A stretch of 64,000 nucleotides of DNA from Pseudomonas frederiksbergensis (GCF_003732275.1 NZ_MOBM01000041.1:62001-126000), one strand, 5' to 3'; counted from the stretch's first letter, positions 1 to 9,935 are shown. A program made the numbers and translations. Notes: generated by a model from the letters alone, not told the origin.

Positions 1-337
1 CGATGACTTTTTCGCGCTCAGGGTTCTTGCCGAGGCTGGAAATCACCAGGTCGACTTTGCCGGTGGTCAGGAATGGAATGCGGTTGGTGCTGTTGACCGG
101 GGTCAGCTCGAGTTTGACCTTGAGTTGGTCGGCCAGCAGTTTGGCGGTGTCGATATCGAGGCCGCGAGGTTTCATGTCCGGGCCGACCGAACCGAACGGC
201 GGGAAGTCCTGGGGCACGGCGACTTTGAGGGTGCCGCGCTTGACCACATCCTCCAGACTATCGGCGTGGGCGGGTGCCTGGCTCAGCATCAGGCTGGCAA
301 ACAGGGCTGCGAGGAGGGCGCTGTAACGCTGGGTCAT
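1..337 (-). CDS. Amino-acid-type ABC transporter substrate-binding protein, N-terminal part (partial)
   Basis: This is the first 112 residues of a periplasmic solute-binding protein (family 3, polar amino acid type); the rest lies beyond the window start. The ATG at 337 follows a GGAGA ribosome site. A signal peptide is visible (hydrophobic ALLAALFASLMLSQ, then APAHA-D cleavage site), followed by the family hallmark 'G-T-L-K-V-A-V-P-Q-D-F-P-P-F', then 'GLDIDTAKLLADQL' and 'KVDLVISSLGKNPERE'. Such proteins bind an amino acid and deliver it to an inner-membrane permease. It is divergent from a GntR/FCD regulator, which probably controls it. The substrate cannot be read from the sequence. Confidence 0.88.
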   Translation of the reverse strand, partial: MTQRYSALLAALFASLMLSQAPAHADSLEDVVKRGTLKVAVPQDFPPFGSVGPDMKPRGLDIDTAKLLADQLKVKLELTPVNSTNRIPFLTTGKVDLVISSLGKNPEREKVI

Positions 338-595
338 GGCAAATCTCCGGATCGGCGGGAAGTGATTTCTGCGGATCGACAGAGCACGGGTCATGCCAAG
401 ATTGGTTTTTGGGAGCCGCAGGCCACGGTTTTGCTGGTGTCGTTCGGTCTTACTGGTCTGAACAGTTGGGTGGCATTTCGCACCCTGATGGCGCACCCGT
501 GAAAATTCCCGAACCCCCATGGGGCACGACTTGCCGGACGTCGCGAATAGCTTTACAACTAGCCGCTCATTGGCCTGGCTCGTCTGAAAAAAACC

Positions 596-1303
596 ATGAA
601 CTCGATCTCCCGCGCCGTACCTGAAGTGGCGCTGCAAGCCATACGCAAACTGATCACCGAGCAAGGTTTCGGGGCGGGGGATGCCTTGCCCTCGCAACGG
701 GATCTGGCGGTGCAATTGGGGGTCAGTCGGGCGTCGTTGCGTGAGGCGTTATCGTCCCTGAGTGCGCTGGGCGTGATCAGTATCCAGCCGGGCAAGGGCG
801 TGTTCGTGCAGTCACCGGTCGATCTGCCCCGGGGCGATGCGGCGCCGGGCTGGCCGTTCGCGGCTCAGGCATCGCCGCTGGACATCTTTCAGTTGCGCTA
901 TGCGCTGGAAGGTTTTGCCGCCGGGTTGGCGGCCGTGACCCTGAGTACCGATGAGCTCGATGCCCTGGAAGACAATGTCGCCGCCATGCGCAACGAACTG
1001 CGTGCCGCCGACTTCGAGGCGGCGGCGCGACTGGATTTCGAGTTTCACCGGCGCATTCTTCTCGCCAGCGGCAATCAGGCGATGCTGAGCATCCTTACAG
1101 CCAGCGCCGACATCTTCCTGGAGAGCCAGAAGCTACCGTTCATCCGGGCCGAACGGGCCATGGAAACCTGGCAGGAACACCGTAAAATCCTCCGCGCGCT
1201 GGCTCGACGGGCCTCTGGTGCCGCGCAGAAGGCGATGCAGGAGCATGTGCGCAACGCCGCCCTGCGTACCGGAATTGCGTTCGTCGCTCCCGCCACCTCA
1301 TGA
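596..1303 (+). CDS. GntR/FadR-family (FCD) transcriptional regulator
   Basis: A 235-residue DNA-binding regulator. The N-terminal winged helix-turn-helix (about residues 5-75) has the GntR signature LPSQRDLAVQLGVSRASLREAL and the wing 'QPGKGVFV'. The C-terminal all-helical FCD domain (about 95-225) contains the ligand/metal-site pattern D-x-x-FHRRI plus later histidines in EHRKIL and EHVRNA. FCD regulators typically respond to organic or amino acids and act on adjacent genes. It is transcribed away from the binding-protein gene at 1-337 across a 258-base gap, so it is inferred to regulate that transporter. The ATG is the first in frame; no strong Shine-Dalgarno is evident. Confidence 0.9.
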   Translation: MNSISRAVPEVALQAIRKLITEQGFGAGDALPSQRDLAVQLGVSRASLREALSSLSALGVISIQPGKGVFVQSPVDLPRGDAAPGWPFAAQASPLDIFQLRYALEGFAAGLAAVTLSTDELDALEDNVAAMRNELRAADFEAAARLDFEFHRRILLASGNQAMLSILTASADIFLESQKLPFIRAERAMETWQEHRKILRALARRASGAAQKAMQEHVRNAALRTGIAFVAPATS

Positions 1304-1426
1304 CTTGAGCTATACCCAAACTCATGGGCCACCATAGCGAGACTCAATCATCTGCGGCTTCCTGAACACGGGAAGGGCGGCTATGATGGGCCACGTTTTT
1401 TTATTGCTTACAACCCGGAGACATCC

Positions 1427-1756
1427 ATGAGCAGCGATCTTATCAAGCACGTCACCGACGCTAACTTCGAAGAAGAAGTACTGAAGGCTGCTGGCCCTGT
1501 GCTTGTTGACTACTGGGCTGAGTGGTGCGGCCCTTGCAAAATGATCGCCCCGGTTTTGGACGAGATCGCTGGCACCTACGCTGGCAAGCTGACCGTTGCC
1601 AAGCTGAACATCGACGAAAACCAGGAAACCCCGGCCAAGCACGGCGTACGTGGTATCCCGACGCTGATGCTGTTCAAGAACGGCAACGTCGAAGCCACCA
1701 AGGTCGGCGCGCTGTCGAAGTCGCAACTGGCTGCTTTCCTCGACGCCAACATCTAA
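1427..1756 (+). CDS. trxA: Thioredoxin 1
   Basis: A 109-residue cytoplasmic thioredoxin that reduces protein disulfides using electrons from thioredoxin reductase. The active site WCGPCK is present with cysteines 34 and 37, and the cis-proline region reads RGIPTL. Length is the family norm. A GGAG ribosome site sits 8 bases before the ATG and a strong intrinsic terminator follows at 1778-1810. It lies directly upstream of rho, the conserved arrangement in Pseudomonas and enterobacteria. Confidence 0.98.
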   Translation: MSSDLIKHVTDANFEEEVLKAAGPVLVDYWAEWCGPCKMIAPVLDEIAGTYAGKLTVAKLNIDENQETPAKHGVRGIPTLMLFKNGNVEATKVGALSKSQLAAFLDANI

Positions 1757-1777
1757 GCGTTGTTATAAAGTGTCATG

Positions 1778-1810
1778 AAAAGGCCCCGCATAATGCGGGG
1801 CCTTTTCGTT
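1778..1810 (+). terminator. Rho-independent terminator of trxA
   Basis: Perfect 13-base arms (AAAAGGCCCCGCA, three-base loop, then its complement) end in CCTTTTCGTT, 22 bases after the trxA stop. It separates trxA transcription from rho. Confidence 0.92.
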
Positions 1811-2003
1811 ATTGAGGGCTAGACGCTCCGAAACTCAGGTGGTACATTCGGCCCCGCACTGGTTTCTCCACTGCCCCCTGCTAGCCGTCGCCGACGCACT
1901 CCTTTTCGAATAAGTACGCGATCCTGTCGCCTTCTCTGCGGCGCGGCCTCATTAAGCCAAAAGCTTAATTTCCCCCCTCCATAAATGATTACGTCATTCC
2001 TAT

Positions 2004-3263
<1,260 letters not shown>

Positions 3264-3282
3264 ATCGCAGAAAGTCAGCAGA

Positions 3283-3305
3283 AGCCGGGGAAACCCGGCT
3301 TTTTG
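3283..3305 (+). terminator. Rho-independent terminator of rho
   Basis: A perfect AGCCGGG/CCCGGCT stem with a GAAA tetraloop is followed by TTTT, 20 bases after the rho stop codon. Confidence 0.85.
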
Positions 3306-3405
3306 CTATCTGATTTTTGATGAACCGGCAGTTCGTGGTTCTGAATAGAGGGGTTCGGCGCTAAACTGCCTGCCCCGAACGCCACGGCCAACACGAGGCT
3401 CACGC

Positions 3406-4872
3406 ATGCAGTATCGCGACTTGCGCGACTTTATCAGCGGCCTGGAAAAGCGCGGCGAACTCAAGCGCATCCAGGTTCCAGTGTCCCCAGTGCTCGAAAT
3501 GACCGAGGTCTGCGATCGCACGTTGCGCGCCAAGGGCCCGGCGCTGCTTTTCGAAAACCCTACCGGTTATGACATTCCAGTACTCGGCAACCTGTTCGGC
3601 ACCCCCGAGCGCGTGGCACTGGGCATGGGCGCAGAAGCGGTCAGCGAGCTGCGCGAGATCGGCAAGTTGCTGGCGTTCCTCAAAGAGCCCGAGCCGCCGA
3701 AGGGCCTGAAAGACGCCTGGTCCAAGTTGCCGATCTTCCGCAAGATCATTGCCATGGCGCCGAAAGTCGTCAAAGACGCGGTGTGCCAGGAAGTGGTCAT
3801 CGAAGGCGACGATGTCGATCTGGCGATGTTGCCGGTACAGACCTGCTGGCCGGGCGACGTCGGCCCGCTGATCACTTGGGGCCTGACCGTTACCAAAGGT
3901 CCGAACAAGGATCGCCAGAACCTCGGTATCTACCGTCAGCAAGTGATCGGCCGCAACAAGGTGATCATGCGCTGGTTGAGCCACCGTGGCGGCGCGCTGG
4001 ACTACCGTGAATGGTGCGAGAAACACCCCGGCCAGCCGTTCCCGGTGTCTGTGGCCCTGGGCGCTGACCCGGCAACCATTCTTGGCGCCGTGACGCCGGT
4101 GCCGGACAGCCTCTCCGAATACGCTTTCGCCGGTCTGTTGCGCGGCAATCGCACCGAACTGGTGAAGTGCCGCGGCAACGACCTGCAAGTACCGGCCACC
4201 GCCGAGATCATCCTCGAAGGCGTGATCCATCCGGGCGAAATGGCCGATGAAGGTCCATATGGCGACCACACCGGCTACTACAACGAAGTCGACAGCTTCC
4301 CGGTGTTCACCGTCGAGCGCATCACCCACCGGATCAAACCGATCTACCACAGCACCTACACCGGCCGTCCACCGGATGAGCCGGCGATTCTCGGCGTGGC
4401 GCTGAACGAAGTGTTCGTGCCGATCCTGCAAAAGCAGTTTCCGGAGATCACCGACTTCTACCTGCCGCCCGAAGGCTGTTCGTACCGCATGGCCATCGTG
4501 ACCATGAAGAAGTCGTATCCTGGGCATGCCAAGCGGGTAATGCTCGGTGTCTGGTCGTTTTTGCGACAGTTCATGTACACCAAGTTCGTTATCGTCACTG
4601 ACGACGATATCAACGCACGGGACTGGAACGACGTGATCTGGGCCATCACCACGCGCATGGACCCCAAGCGTGACACGGTGATGATCGACAACACGCCGAT
4701 CGACTACCTGGACTTCGCCTCGCCGGTCTCCGGCCTGGGTTCGAAGATGGGGCTCGATGCCACGCATAAATGGCCGGGCGAAACCACTCGCGAGTGGGGC
4801 CGGGTCATCGTCAAGGATGAAGCCGTTACCCAACGGATCGATGCCATCTGGAATCAGTTAGGAATAGATTGA
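3406..4872 (+). CDS. ubiD: 4-hydroxy-3-polyprenylbenzoate decarboxylase UbiD
   Basis: A 488-residue prenylated-FMN-dependent decarboxylase of ubiquinone biosynthesis, removing the carboxylate from 4-hydroxy-3-polyprenylbenzoate. The protein has the UbiD start MQYRDLRDFI, the 'NLGIYRQQVIGRNK' prFMN-site region, and the signature DEGPYGDHTGYYNEVDSFPV at about residues 279-298. Length is that of E. coli UbiD. Its stop overlaps the start of the next gene (TGATG), so the two are translationally coupled. In E. coli ubiD is likewise followed by a flavin reductase gene, fre. Confidence 0.97.
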   Translation: MQYRDLRDFISGLEKRGELKRIQVPVSPVLEMTEVCDRTLRAKGPALLFENPTGYDIPVLGNLFGTPERVALGMGAEAVSELREIGKLLAFLKEPEPPKGLKDAWSKLPIFRKIIAMAPKVVKDAVCQEVVIEGDDVDLAMLPVQTCWPGDVGPLITWGLTVTKGPNKDRQNLGIYRQQVIGRNKVIMRWLSHRGGALDYREWCEKHPGQPFPVSVALGADPATILGAVTPVPDSLSEYAFAGLLRGNRTELVKCRGNDLQVPATAEIILEGVIHPGEMADEGPYGDHTGYYNEVDSFPVFTVERITHRIKPIYHSTYTGRPPDEPAILGVALNEVFVPILQKQFPEITDFYLPPEGCSYRMAIVTMKKSYPGHAKRVMLGVWSFLRQFMYTKFVIVTDDDINARDWNDVIWAITTRMDPKRDTVMIDNTPIDYLDFASPVSGLGSKMGLDATHKWPGETTREWGRVIVKDEAVTQRIDAIWNQLGID

Positions 4873-5840
4873 TGCGTGTAACCTTGCAGCCCTCCGGAGC
4901 AGTGCTAGAGATTCTGCCCGGCGAGCGGATTCTCGATGGCGCGCGGCGCCTGGGCTATGAATGTCCGCAAAGCTGTCGCAACGGCAATTGCCATGTGTGC
5001 GGCGCGTTGCTGGTGGAAGGGCGGGTCGAACAAGCCGGCGATGTGCGCGACCATGGCGAGTTCTACACTTGCATTGCAGAGCCGCTGGAAGACTGCATCG
5101 TGCTGTGGGATGGCGTGCTCGCGCTGGGAGAATTGCCGGTGCGCAGCGTGTCGTGTCAGGTCATTGAATGCAGGGAGGTCGGCGGCGATACCTGGCGCGT
5201 GCGCCTGCGTGCGCCGGCGGGCAAGCCGCCGCGCTATCACGCCGGTCAGTACCTGATGATCGAGCGTGAGAACGGCGAGAAATCCGCCTTCTCCCTGGCC
5301 TCTGCACCGCATTCCGGCCGCGACCTGGAAATTCATGTACTGGCGCGCGAAAGCAGTGCGCTGAGCCTGATCGAACAGCTTCAGCGCAACTCGATGGTGC
5401 GCATCGAGATGCCATTCGGCGACACCCATCTGGCGGAATTGCCGGACGGTCCACTGGTACTGATTGCTGCCGGTACCGGCATGGGCCAGATCCACAGCCT
5501 GATCGAACATTGCCGGGCCACGGGTTTCAAGCATCCGGTGCATCTGTATTGGGGCGTGCGTCGTCCCGAAGACTTTTATGACATTGAGCATTGGGACGAA
5601 TGGTTGAAGTTGCCCAATCTGTTCCTGCATAAAGTCGTCAGCGATCAATGCGGCTGGGGAGGGCGCTGCGGCATGTTGCATGAAGCGGTGTGTGAAGATT
5701 TCCCTGATCTGAAAGCCCTGCACGTCTACGCCAGCGGCTCTCCGGCGATGGTCTATGGCACGCTGGATGCGCTGGTCGAAGCGGGGATGGATGCCCATCA
5801 AATGCGCGCGGATGTTTTCGCTTACGCGCCCCGATCTTGA
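4872..5840 (+). CDS. 2Fe-2S ferredoxin-NAD(P)H oxidoreductase fusion (CDP-6-deoxyglucoseen reductase-like)
   Basis: A 322-residue electron-transfer protein. The N-terminal plant-type ferredoxin domain (about 1-90) carries the cluster cysteines C35-x4-C40-x2-C43 and a distal YTC. The C-terminal ferredoxin-NADP reductase module has an FAD-binding RxYS-like segment (GEKSAFSLASAPH), an NAD(P)-binding 'LIAAGTGMGQIHSLI' and the terminal FAYAPRS. The start is ATG at 4872, overlapping the ubiD stop. Similar genes are often annotated as CDP-6-deoxy-delta-3,4-glucoseen reductase, but no deoxysugar genes are nearby. Coupling to ubiD suggests a flavin- or quinone-pathway reductase; that role is inference. 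Confidence 0.88.
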   Translation: MRVTLQPSGAVLEILPGERILDGARRLGYECPQSCRNGNCHVCGALLVEGRVEQAGDVRDHGEFYTCIAEPLEDCIVLWDGVLALGELPVRSVSCQVIECREVGGDTWRVRLRAPAGKPPRYHAGQYLMIERENGEKSAFSLASAPHSGRDLEIHVLARESSALSLIEQLQRNSMVRIEMPFGDTHLAELPDGPLVLIAAGTGMGQIHSLIEHCRATGFKHPVHLYWGVRRPEDFYDIEHWDEWLKLPNLFLHKVVSDQCGWGGRCGMLHEAVCEDFPDLKALHVYASGSPAMVYGTLDALVEAGMDAHQMRADVFAYAPRS

Positions 5841-5880
5841 TCCCCGATTTTAAATCGTTATAACTCCCCATATAGCCGAT

Positions 5881-5908
5881 CGGTATTTATAGATTTATAT
5901 AAATACCG
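5881..5908. repeat. AT-rich perfect palindrome between the ubiD pair and the ChaC-like gene
   Basis: Two perfect 11-base arms, CGGTATTTATA (5881-5891) and its complement (5898-5908), flank a 6-base loop. The surrounding 200-base gap is much more AT-rich than the coding regions. There is no T-run, so it is not a standard terminator; it could be an operator for the gene at 6048 or a processing hairpin. Confidence 0.6.
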
Positions 5909-6047
5909 GTAGGTTATATCTCATCAGGCAATAAGTTTTAGAGCGCCGCCATGGCACTTAAATTGCCTTAAAACATGTGCCTTATTGTTACAGCGGTGCG
6001 TTCTATTAAGTAATTCTTTACCCGCGGGGAGCTGAACGCTATTCGCC

Positions 6048-6716
6048 ATGAGCGCCATTGAATCTGCTTTTTTGAATCTGGCTTACCCTCCGCGGCTCGA
6101 TCTGGGGCCGCAGCTCACGCACGAACAATTACTCGGCTCGATGCAGTCGACCATGGCGCGCCACAAGGGTGGGCCGGTCTGGCTGTTCGCTTATGGTTCG
6201 CTGATCTGGCGCCCTGAATGTGCGGCGGTTGAGCGAGTGCGCGGTCGCGTGCATGGCTATCATCGCGGTTTATACCTGTGGTCCCACGAACATCGCGGTA
6301 CGCCGGAAGTGCCCGGGCTGGTGTTTGGGCTGGATCGCGGCGGCTCGTGCAGCGGGTTCGCTTATCGTTTACCCGAAGAACAACTCGAAGCTTCGCTTTA
6401 TGCGCTCTGGCAGCGTGAAATGCCATTCCCGTCCTATCGCCCACATTGGCTCAACTGCCGTCTCGAGGACGGAAGCCAGGTTCAGGCATTGGGATTTGTA
6501 TTGGAACGGCACCTGCCCAGTTATGCCGGCAACTTGCCGGATCATGTGCTGAGCCAGGTATTTGAAAGCGCTTGCGGGCGGTATGGCACCACTCGCGAAT
6601 ATGTCGAACAGACTGCGCACGCCCTGCGTAGCCACGCCATGCCAGACCGGAATCTGGAGGCGCGGCTCAAACGCTGTAAATCAAAGGCCGATCAGGCGAT
6701 CGCTTCGCGGCTCTGA
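6048..6716 (+). CDS. Gamma-glutamylcyclotransferase, ChaC-like
   Basis: A 222-residue protein of the ChaC/GGCT fold, which splits gamma-glutamyl peptides such as glutathione to 5-oxoproline. The substrate-loop motif FAYGSLIWRP is at residues 47-56, followed by 'GYHRGLYLWSHEHRGTPEVPGLV', typical of ChaC. It ends with a basic tail. The last 25 bases overlap convergently with the end of glpT on the other strand. Glutathione turnover is the likely role; the exact substrate is not shown. Confidence 0.9.
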   Translation: MSAIESAFLNLAYPPRLDLGPQLTHEQLLGSMQSTMARHKGGPVWLFAYGSLIWRPECAAVERVRGRVHGYHRGLYLWSHEHRGTPEVPGLVFGLDRGGSCSGFAYRLPEEQLEASLYALWQREMPFPSYRPHWLNCRLEDGSQVQALGFVLERHLPSYAGNLPDHVLSQVFESACGRYGTTREYVEQTAHALRSHAMPDRNLEARLKRCKSKADQAIASRL

Positions 6717-8041
6717 CTGGCGACGTTCTTGTGACCCAGAGTGGGAGCAAGGAACGCCATCGCCAGCAGGCAGGCGACGACCAGCAGGATGAAGCCGCCA
6801 TCCCAGCCGAAATAGTCCACCGTGTAGCCCATCAGGGCACTGGCCGCGACTGAACCACCCAGATAACCAAACAGACCGGTGAAGCCGGCAGCCGTACCCG
6901 CCGCTTTCTTGGGCACCAGTTCCAGCGCCTGCAGACCCACCAGCATCACCGGACCGTAGATCAGGAAGCCGATCGCGAACAGCGAGATCATGTCGACCAT
7001 CGGGTTACCCGGCGGATTCAGCCAGTAAACGATCGTTGCAACGGTCACCAATGCCATGAACACCATGCCCGTCAGGCCACGGTTGCCCCGGAAGATCTTG
7101 TCCGACATCCAGCCGCACAGCAGCGTGCCGGGAATGCCTGCCCACTCGTACAGGAAGTAAGCCCAGGACGTCTTGTCGAAGTCGAAGTGCTTGACCTCTT
7201 TAAGGTAGGTCGGCGCCCAATCCAGAATGCCGTAGCGCAACAAGTAGACGAAGACGTTGGCCAACGCGATGAACCAGAGCATTTTGTTGCGCAGCACGTA
7301 TTTGACGAAGATGTCCTTGGCGCTGAATTCTTGTTCGTGGCTGGCGTCGTAGCCTTCCGGGTAATCGTTCTTGTATTTCTCGATGGGCGGGAGGCCCGTC
7401 GATTGCGGGGTATCGCGCATGACAATGAAGGCAAATACAGCGACCAGCAACGCCACCGCTGCCGGTACATAGAACTTGCTGTGCCAGTCGTTGAACCAAC
7501 CCATGCCGAGGATCGCCAGCGGGCCGATCAAGCCGCCGCCGACGTTATGCGCGGTGTTCCATACCGAAACCACACCGCCGCGTTCTTTCTGCGACCACCA
7601 ATGCACCATGGTTCGCCCGCTCGGTGGCCAACCCATGCCTTGCGCCCAGCCGTTGATGAACAACAGGATGAACATCATGGTCACGCTGGACGTCGCCCAG
7701 GGTGCGAAACCGAAAACGAACATCACCCCGGCGGACACTATCAGGCCAAAGGGCAGGAAATAACGAGGGTTGGAGCGGTCGGACACGATGCCCATCAAAA
7801 ACTTGGAAAGACCGTAGGCGATCGCAATCGCCGACATCGCCACCCCGAGTTGGCCTTTTGTATAGCCTTGGGCGATCAGATCCGGGAATGCCAGGGTGAA
7901 GTTCTTGCGCAGCAGGTAGTAACCCGCATACCCAATGAAAATCCCGGCGAAGATCTGCCAGCGAAGGCGTCGGTAGGTGCTGTCTATTTTTTCTTCAGGC
8001 AATGGAGCCTGATGAGCGGCAGGACGAAAGAAAGCAAACAT
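6692..8041 (-). CDS. glpT: Glycerol-3-phosphate:phosphate antiporter GlpT
   Basis: A 449-residue major facilitator with 12 predicted membrane segments. The organophosphate:phosphate antiporter signature is clear: GYAGYYLLRKNF near the N-terminus and NGWAQGMGWPPSGRTMVHWWSQKERG in the middle, with the Arg residues that bind phosphate. It imports glycerol 3-phosphate in exchange for phosphate. GlpR-like operators lie 50-130 bases upstream (8090-8169). No glpD, glpK or glpR is in the window. Confidence 0.96.
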   Translation of the reverse strand: MFAFFRPAAHQAPLPEEKIDSTYRRLRWQIFAGIFIGYAGYYLLRKNFTLAFPDLIAQGYTKGQLGVAMSAIAIAYGLSKFLMGIVSDRSNPRYFLPFGLIVSAGVMFVFGFAPWATSSVTMMFILLFINGWAQGMGWPPSGRTMVHWWSQKERGGVVSVWNTAHNVGGGLIGPLAILGMGWFNDWHSKFYVPAAVALLVAVFAFIVMRDTPQSTGLPPIEKYKNDYPEGYDASHEQEFSAKDIFVKYVLRNKMLWFIALANVFVYLLRYGILDWAPTYLKEVKHFDFDKTSWAYFLYEWAGIPGTLLCGWMSDKIFRGNRGLTGMVFMALVTVATIVYWLNPPGNPMVDMISLFAIGFLIYGPVMLVGLQALELVPKKAAGTAAGFTGLFGYLGGSVAASALMGYTVDYFGWDGGFILLVVACLLAMAFLAPTLGHKNVASQSREAIA

Positions 8042-8089
8042 TCAAGAGCTCCAGATTTCTTGTTTTGACTGCGGATGCGAATGTTACAG

Positions 8090-8169
8090 TTTCGTTACCG
8101 AAAATAGCACCGGTTCGCATCGGCCAAACAGGGGAAATGTTGGAGATCGCATGTTCTTTTATGAACATG
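8090..8169 (-). promoter_or_regulatory. Two GlpR-type operators upstream of glpT
   Basis: Site 1 at 8090-8103 is TTTCGTTACCGAAA; its core TTCGTTACCGAA differs at one position from the E. coli GlpR core TTCGWTAWCGAA. Site 2 at 8150-8169 is CATGTTC-N6-GAACATG, the outer arms of the same 20-base consensus. Both lie in the glpT promoter region, implying repression by a DeoR-type GlpR relieved by glycerol 3-phosphate. Assignment rests on motif similarity. Confidence 0.65.
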
Positions 8170-8209
8170 TCGCTCAGGTATAAATGCAGGGCGGTATGGG
8201 GATGGCGGA

Positions 8210-8235
8210 ACCGGGTCGCAGGGTTGCGACCCGGT
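8210..8235 (-). terminator. Hairpin downstream of the quinone oxidoreductase gene
   Basis: Perfect 11-base arms ACCGGGTCGCA and its complement with a 4-base loop, 27 bases past the stop of the gene at 8262-9239. There is no U-tract on the minus strand, so it may be a weak terminator or a transcript-stabilising hairpin. Confidence 0.45.
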
Positions 8236-8261
8236 ATAGGTAAAACAGGTCAGGTAAACAA

Positions 8262-9239
8262 TCAGCGAACCTGAACCACCACTTTCCCGACCGCCTTGCG
8301 CTGGCCAAGATCATTGATGGCCTGCGCCGCGTTGCTCAGGGGATAAACCTGAGACACCAGCGGCTTCAACTTGCCTTCGGCAAACCAGCCAAACAGTTGC
8401 TGGAAGTTCGCCGCGTTGTCCTGTGGTTGGCGTTGGGCGAAGGAGCCCCAGAACACGCCGACCACCGCGGCACCTTTGAGCAGCGCCAGATTCACTGGCA
8501 GCTCAGGGATTCGTCCGCTGGCGAAACCGACTACCAAAAGGCGGCCGTTCCAGGCGATGGCACGGATCGCCTGGTCGAACAGGTCGCCGCCCACCGGATC
8601 GTAGATCACGTCGGCGCCCTGGCCGTCGGTCAGGCGTTTGATCTCGTCCTTGAGGCTGGTTTCGCTGTAGTTGATCAACTCATCGGCGCCGGCGGCCTTG
8701 GCCACGGCGAGTTTTTCCGCGCTGCTGGCGGCGGCGATCACCCGGGCGCCCATGGCTTTGCCGATTTCCACCGCGGCGAGGCCGACGCCACCGGAAGCGC
8801 CGAGCACCAGCAAGGTTTCACCGGGTTGCAGGTTGCCCCGTTGCTTGAGGGCGTGCATCGAAGTGCCGTAGGTCATGCTGAATGCGGCGGCGGTGTTGAA
8901 GTCCATCGAGGGCGGGATCGGCAACACGTTGTAGCCCGGCACCGCGACCTGCTCGGCAAAGCTGCCCCAGCCAGTGAGGGCCATGACCCGGTCACCGATC
9001 TTGAGGTGGCTGACCTTTTCGCCCACCGCGCTGACCACCCCGGCCGCTTCGCCACCCGGTGAAAACGGAAAGGGCGGTTTGAACTGGTATTTACCCTCGA
9101 TGATCAACGTGTCCGGGAAATTCACCCCGGCCGCATGCACGTCCAGCAGGATTTCGTTCTTCTTCGCGACAGGACTGGCGACGTCTTCCAGCACCAGCGA
9201 TTCGGCAGGGCCGAAGGCTTTGCACAGCACGGCTTTCAT
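8262..9239 (-). CDS. NAD(P)H:quinone oxidoreductase (zinc-free MDR family)
   Basis: A 325-residue medium-chain dehydrogenase/reductase of the QOR type. It has a GroES-like N-terminal half, the nucleotide-binding GASGGVG at 147-153 and the 'GKVVVQVR' C-terminus. The catalytic and structural zinc-ligand cysteines of alcohol dehydrogenases are missing, which fits NADPH-dependent reduction of quinones or enones. It stands alone, upstream of and parallel to glpT. The physiological substrate is unknown. Confidence 0.9.
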   Translation of the reverse strand: MKAVLCKAFGPAESLVLEDVASPVAKKNEILLDVHAAGVNFPDTLIIEGKYQFKPPFPFSPGGEAAGVVSAVGEKVSHLKIGDRVMALTGWGSFAEQVAVPGYNVLPIPPSMDFNTAAAFSMTYGTSMHALKQRGNLQPGETLLVLGASGGVGLAAVEIGKAMGARVIAAASSAEKLAVAKAAGADELINYSETSLKDEIKRLTDGQGADVIYDPVGGDLFDQAIRAIAWNGRLLVVGFASGRIPELPVNLALLKGAAVVGVFWGSFAQRQPQDNAANFQQLFGWFAEGKLKPLVSQVYPLSNAAQAINDLGQRKAVGKVVVQVR

Positions 9240-9389
9240 CAGGGCTATTCCTTTGGGAGTGATGGCCGATAAGTGTAGGTGTGAGAGTCATTGGGTCAAC
9301 GAGCATGCCCGACCCTGATAGTCAGCCATAAGCTTGTGCTTGAGCGGCGGGTCGTTATGCTTGGCCGCAAACCGGATAAGGAGCGAATT

Positions 9390-9797
9390 GTGAAAGCGTG
9401 GATCATGTTGATGCTGGCCCTGTCTCTGCCTGTGGCAGCGATGGCCGAAGAAGCCAAAGAAGGTGAGGCCCCGAAGGTCAACTACATCACCCTGAGCCCG
9501 CCATTCGTGGGCAACTATGGGCTGGACGGCACGCCGAAACTCAAGGTCTACAAGGCCGATGTGGCGTTGCGGGTGACCGGTGAAGAGGCGACCAAAGCGG
9601 TGAAGGCCAATGAGCCATTGATCCGTAATCAGTTGGTGGCGTTGTTTGCGCAGCAGACCACTGAAGCCATGAACAATGTCGAAGCCAAGGAAAAACTGCG
9701 TCAGGAAGCCTTGAAGCAGACCCAGCAAGTGATGAACGACGAGACCGGCAAGCCGGTGGTTGAGGATTTGTTGTTCAACAACCTGATCATTCAATAA
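9390..9797 (+). CDS. FliL-like exported protein
   Basis: A 135-residue protein whose best start is GTG at 9390, eight bases after an AAGGAG ribosome site; upstream ATGs lack one. It begins with a signal peptide (KAWIMLMLALSLPVAAMA). The mature part resembles the periplasmic domain of flagellar basal-body protein FliL (YITLSPPFVGNYG...LKVYKADVALRV), ending in NLIIQ. Unlike true FliL it is not in a flagellar operon and seems secreted rather than anchored, so a flagellar role is doubtful. Confidence 0.8.
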   Translation: MKAWIMLMLALSLPVAAMAEEAKEGEAPKVNYITLSPPFVGNYGLDGTPKLKVYKADVALRVTGEEATKAVKANEPLIRNQLVALFAQQTTEAMNNVEAKEKLRQEALKQTQQVMNDETGKPVVEDLLFNNLIIQ

Positions 9798-9820
9798 GTC
9801 TTTGCTGTCCGGGTGGGCCT

Positions 9821-9896
9821 CATCGCGAGCAGGCTCGCTCCCACATTGAATCTGCATTCACTGGAGATCCCCTGTGGGAGCGAGCCTGCTCGCGAT
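9821..9896. repeat. REPIN-type inverted repeat, family 1 (GAGCCTGCTCGCGAT subtype)
   Basis: Two inverted REP units: 9821-9845 (CATCGCGAGCAGGCTCGCTC...) and its complement at 9873-9896. Each has an inner imperfect hairpin GCGAG/CTCGC. It lies between the convergent FliL-like and EVE genes. Confidence 0.9.
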
Positions 9897-9935
9897 AGCG
9901 CCCTTGAGATCGCCGTCGCCGGCAAGCCGTGCTCC

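Noticed and set aside
6692..6716. Frameshift or misassembly suggested by overlap of the ChaC-like gene and glpT
   Set aside because: Both proteins have normal C-termini; a 25-base convergent overlap is ordinary.
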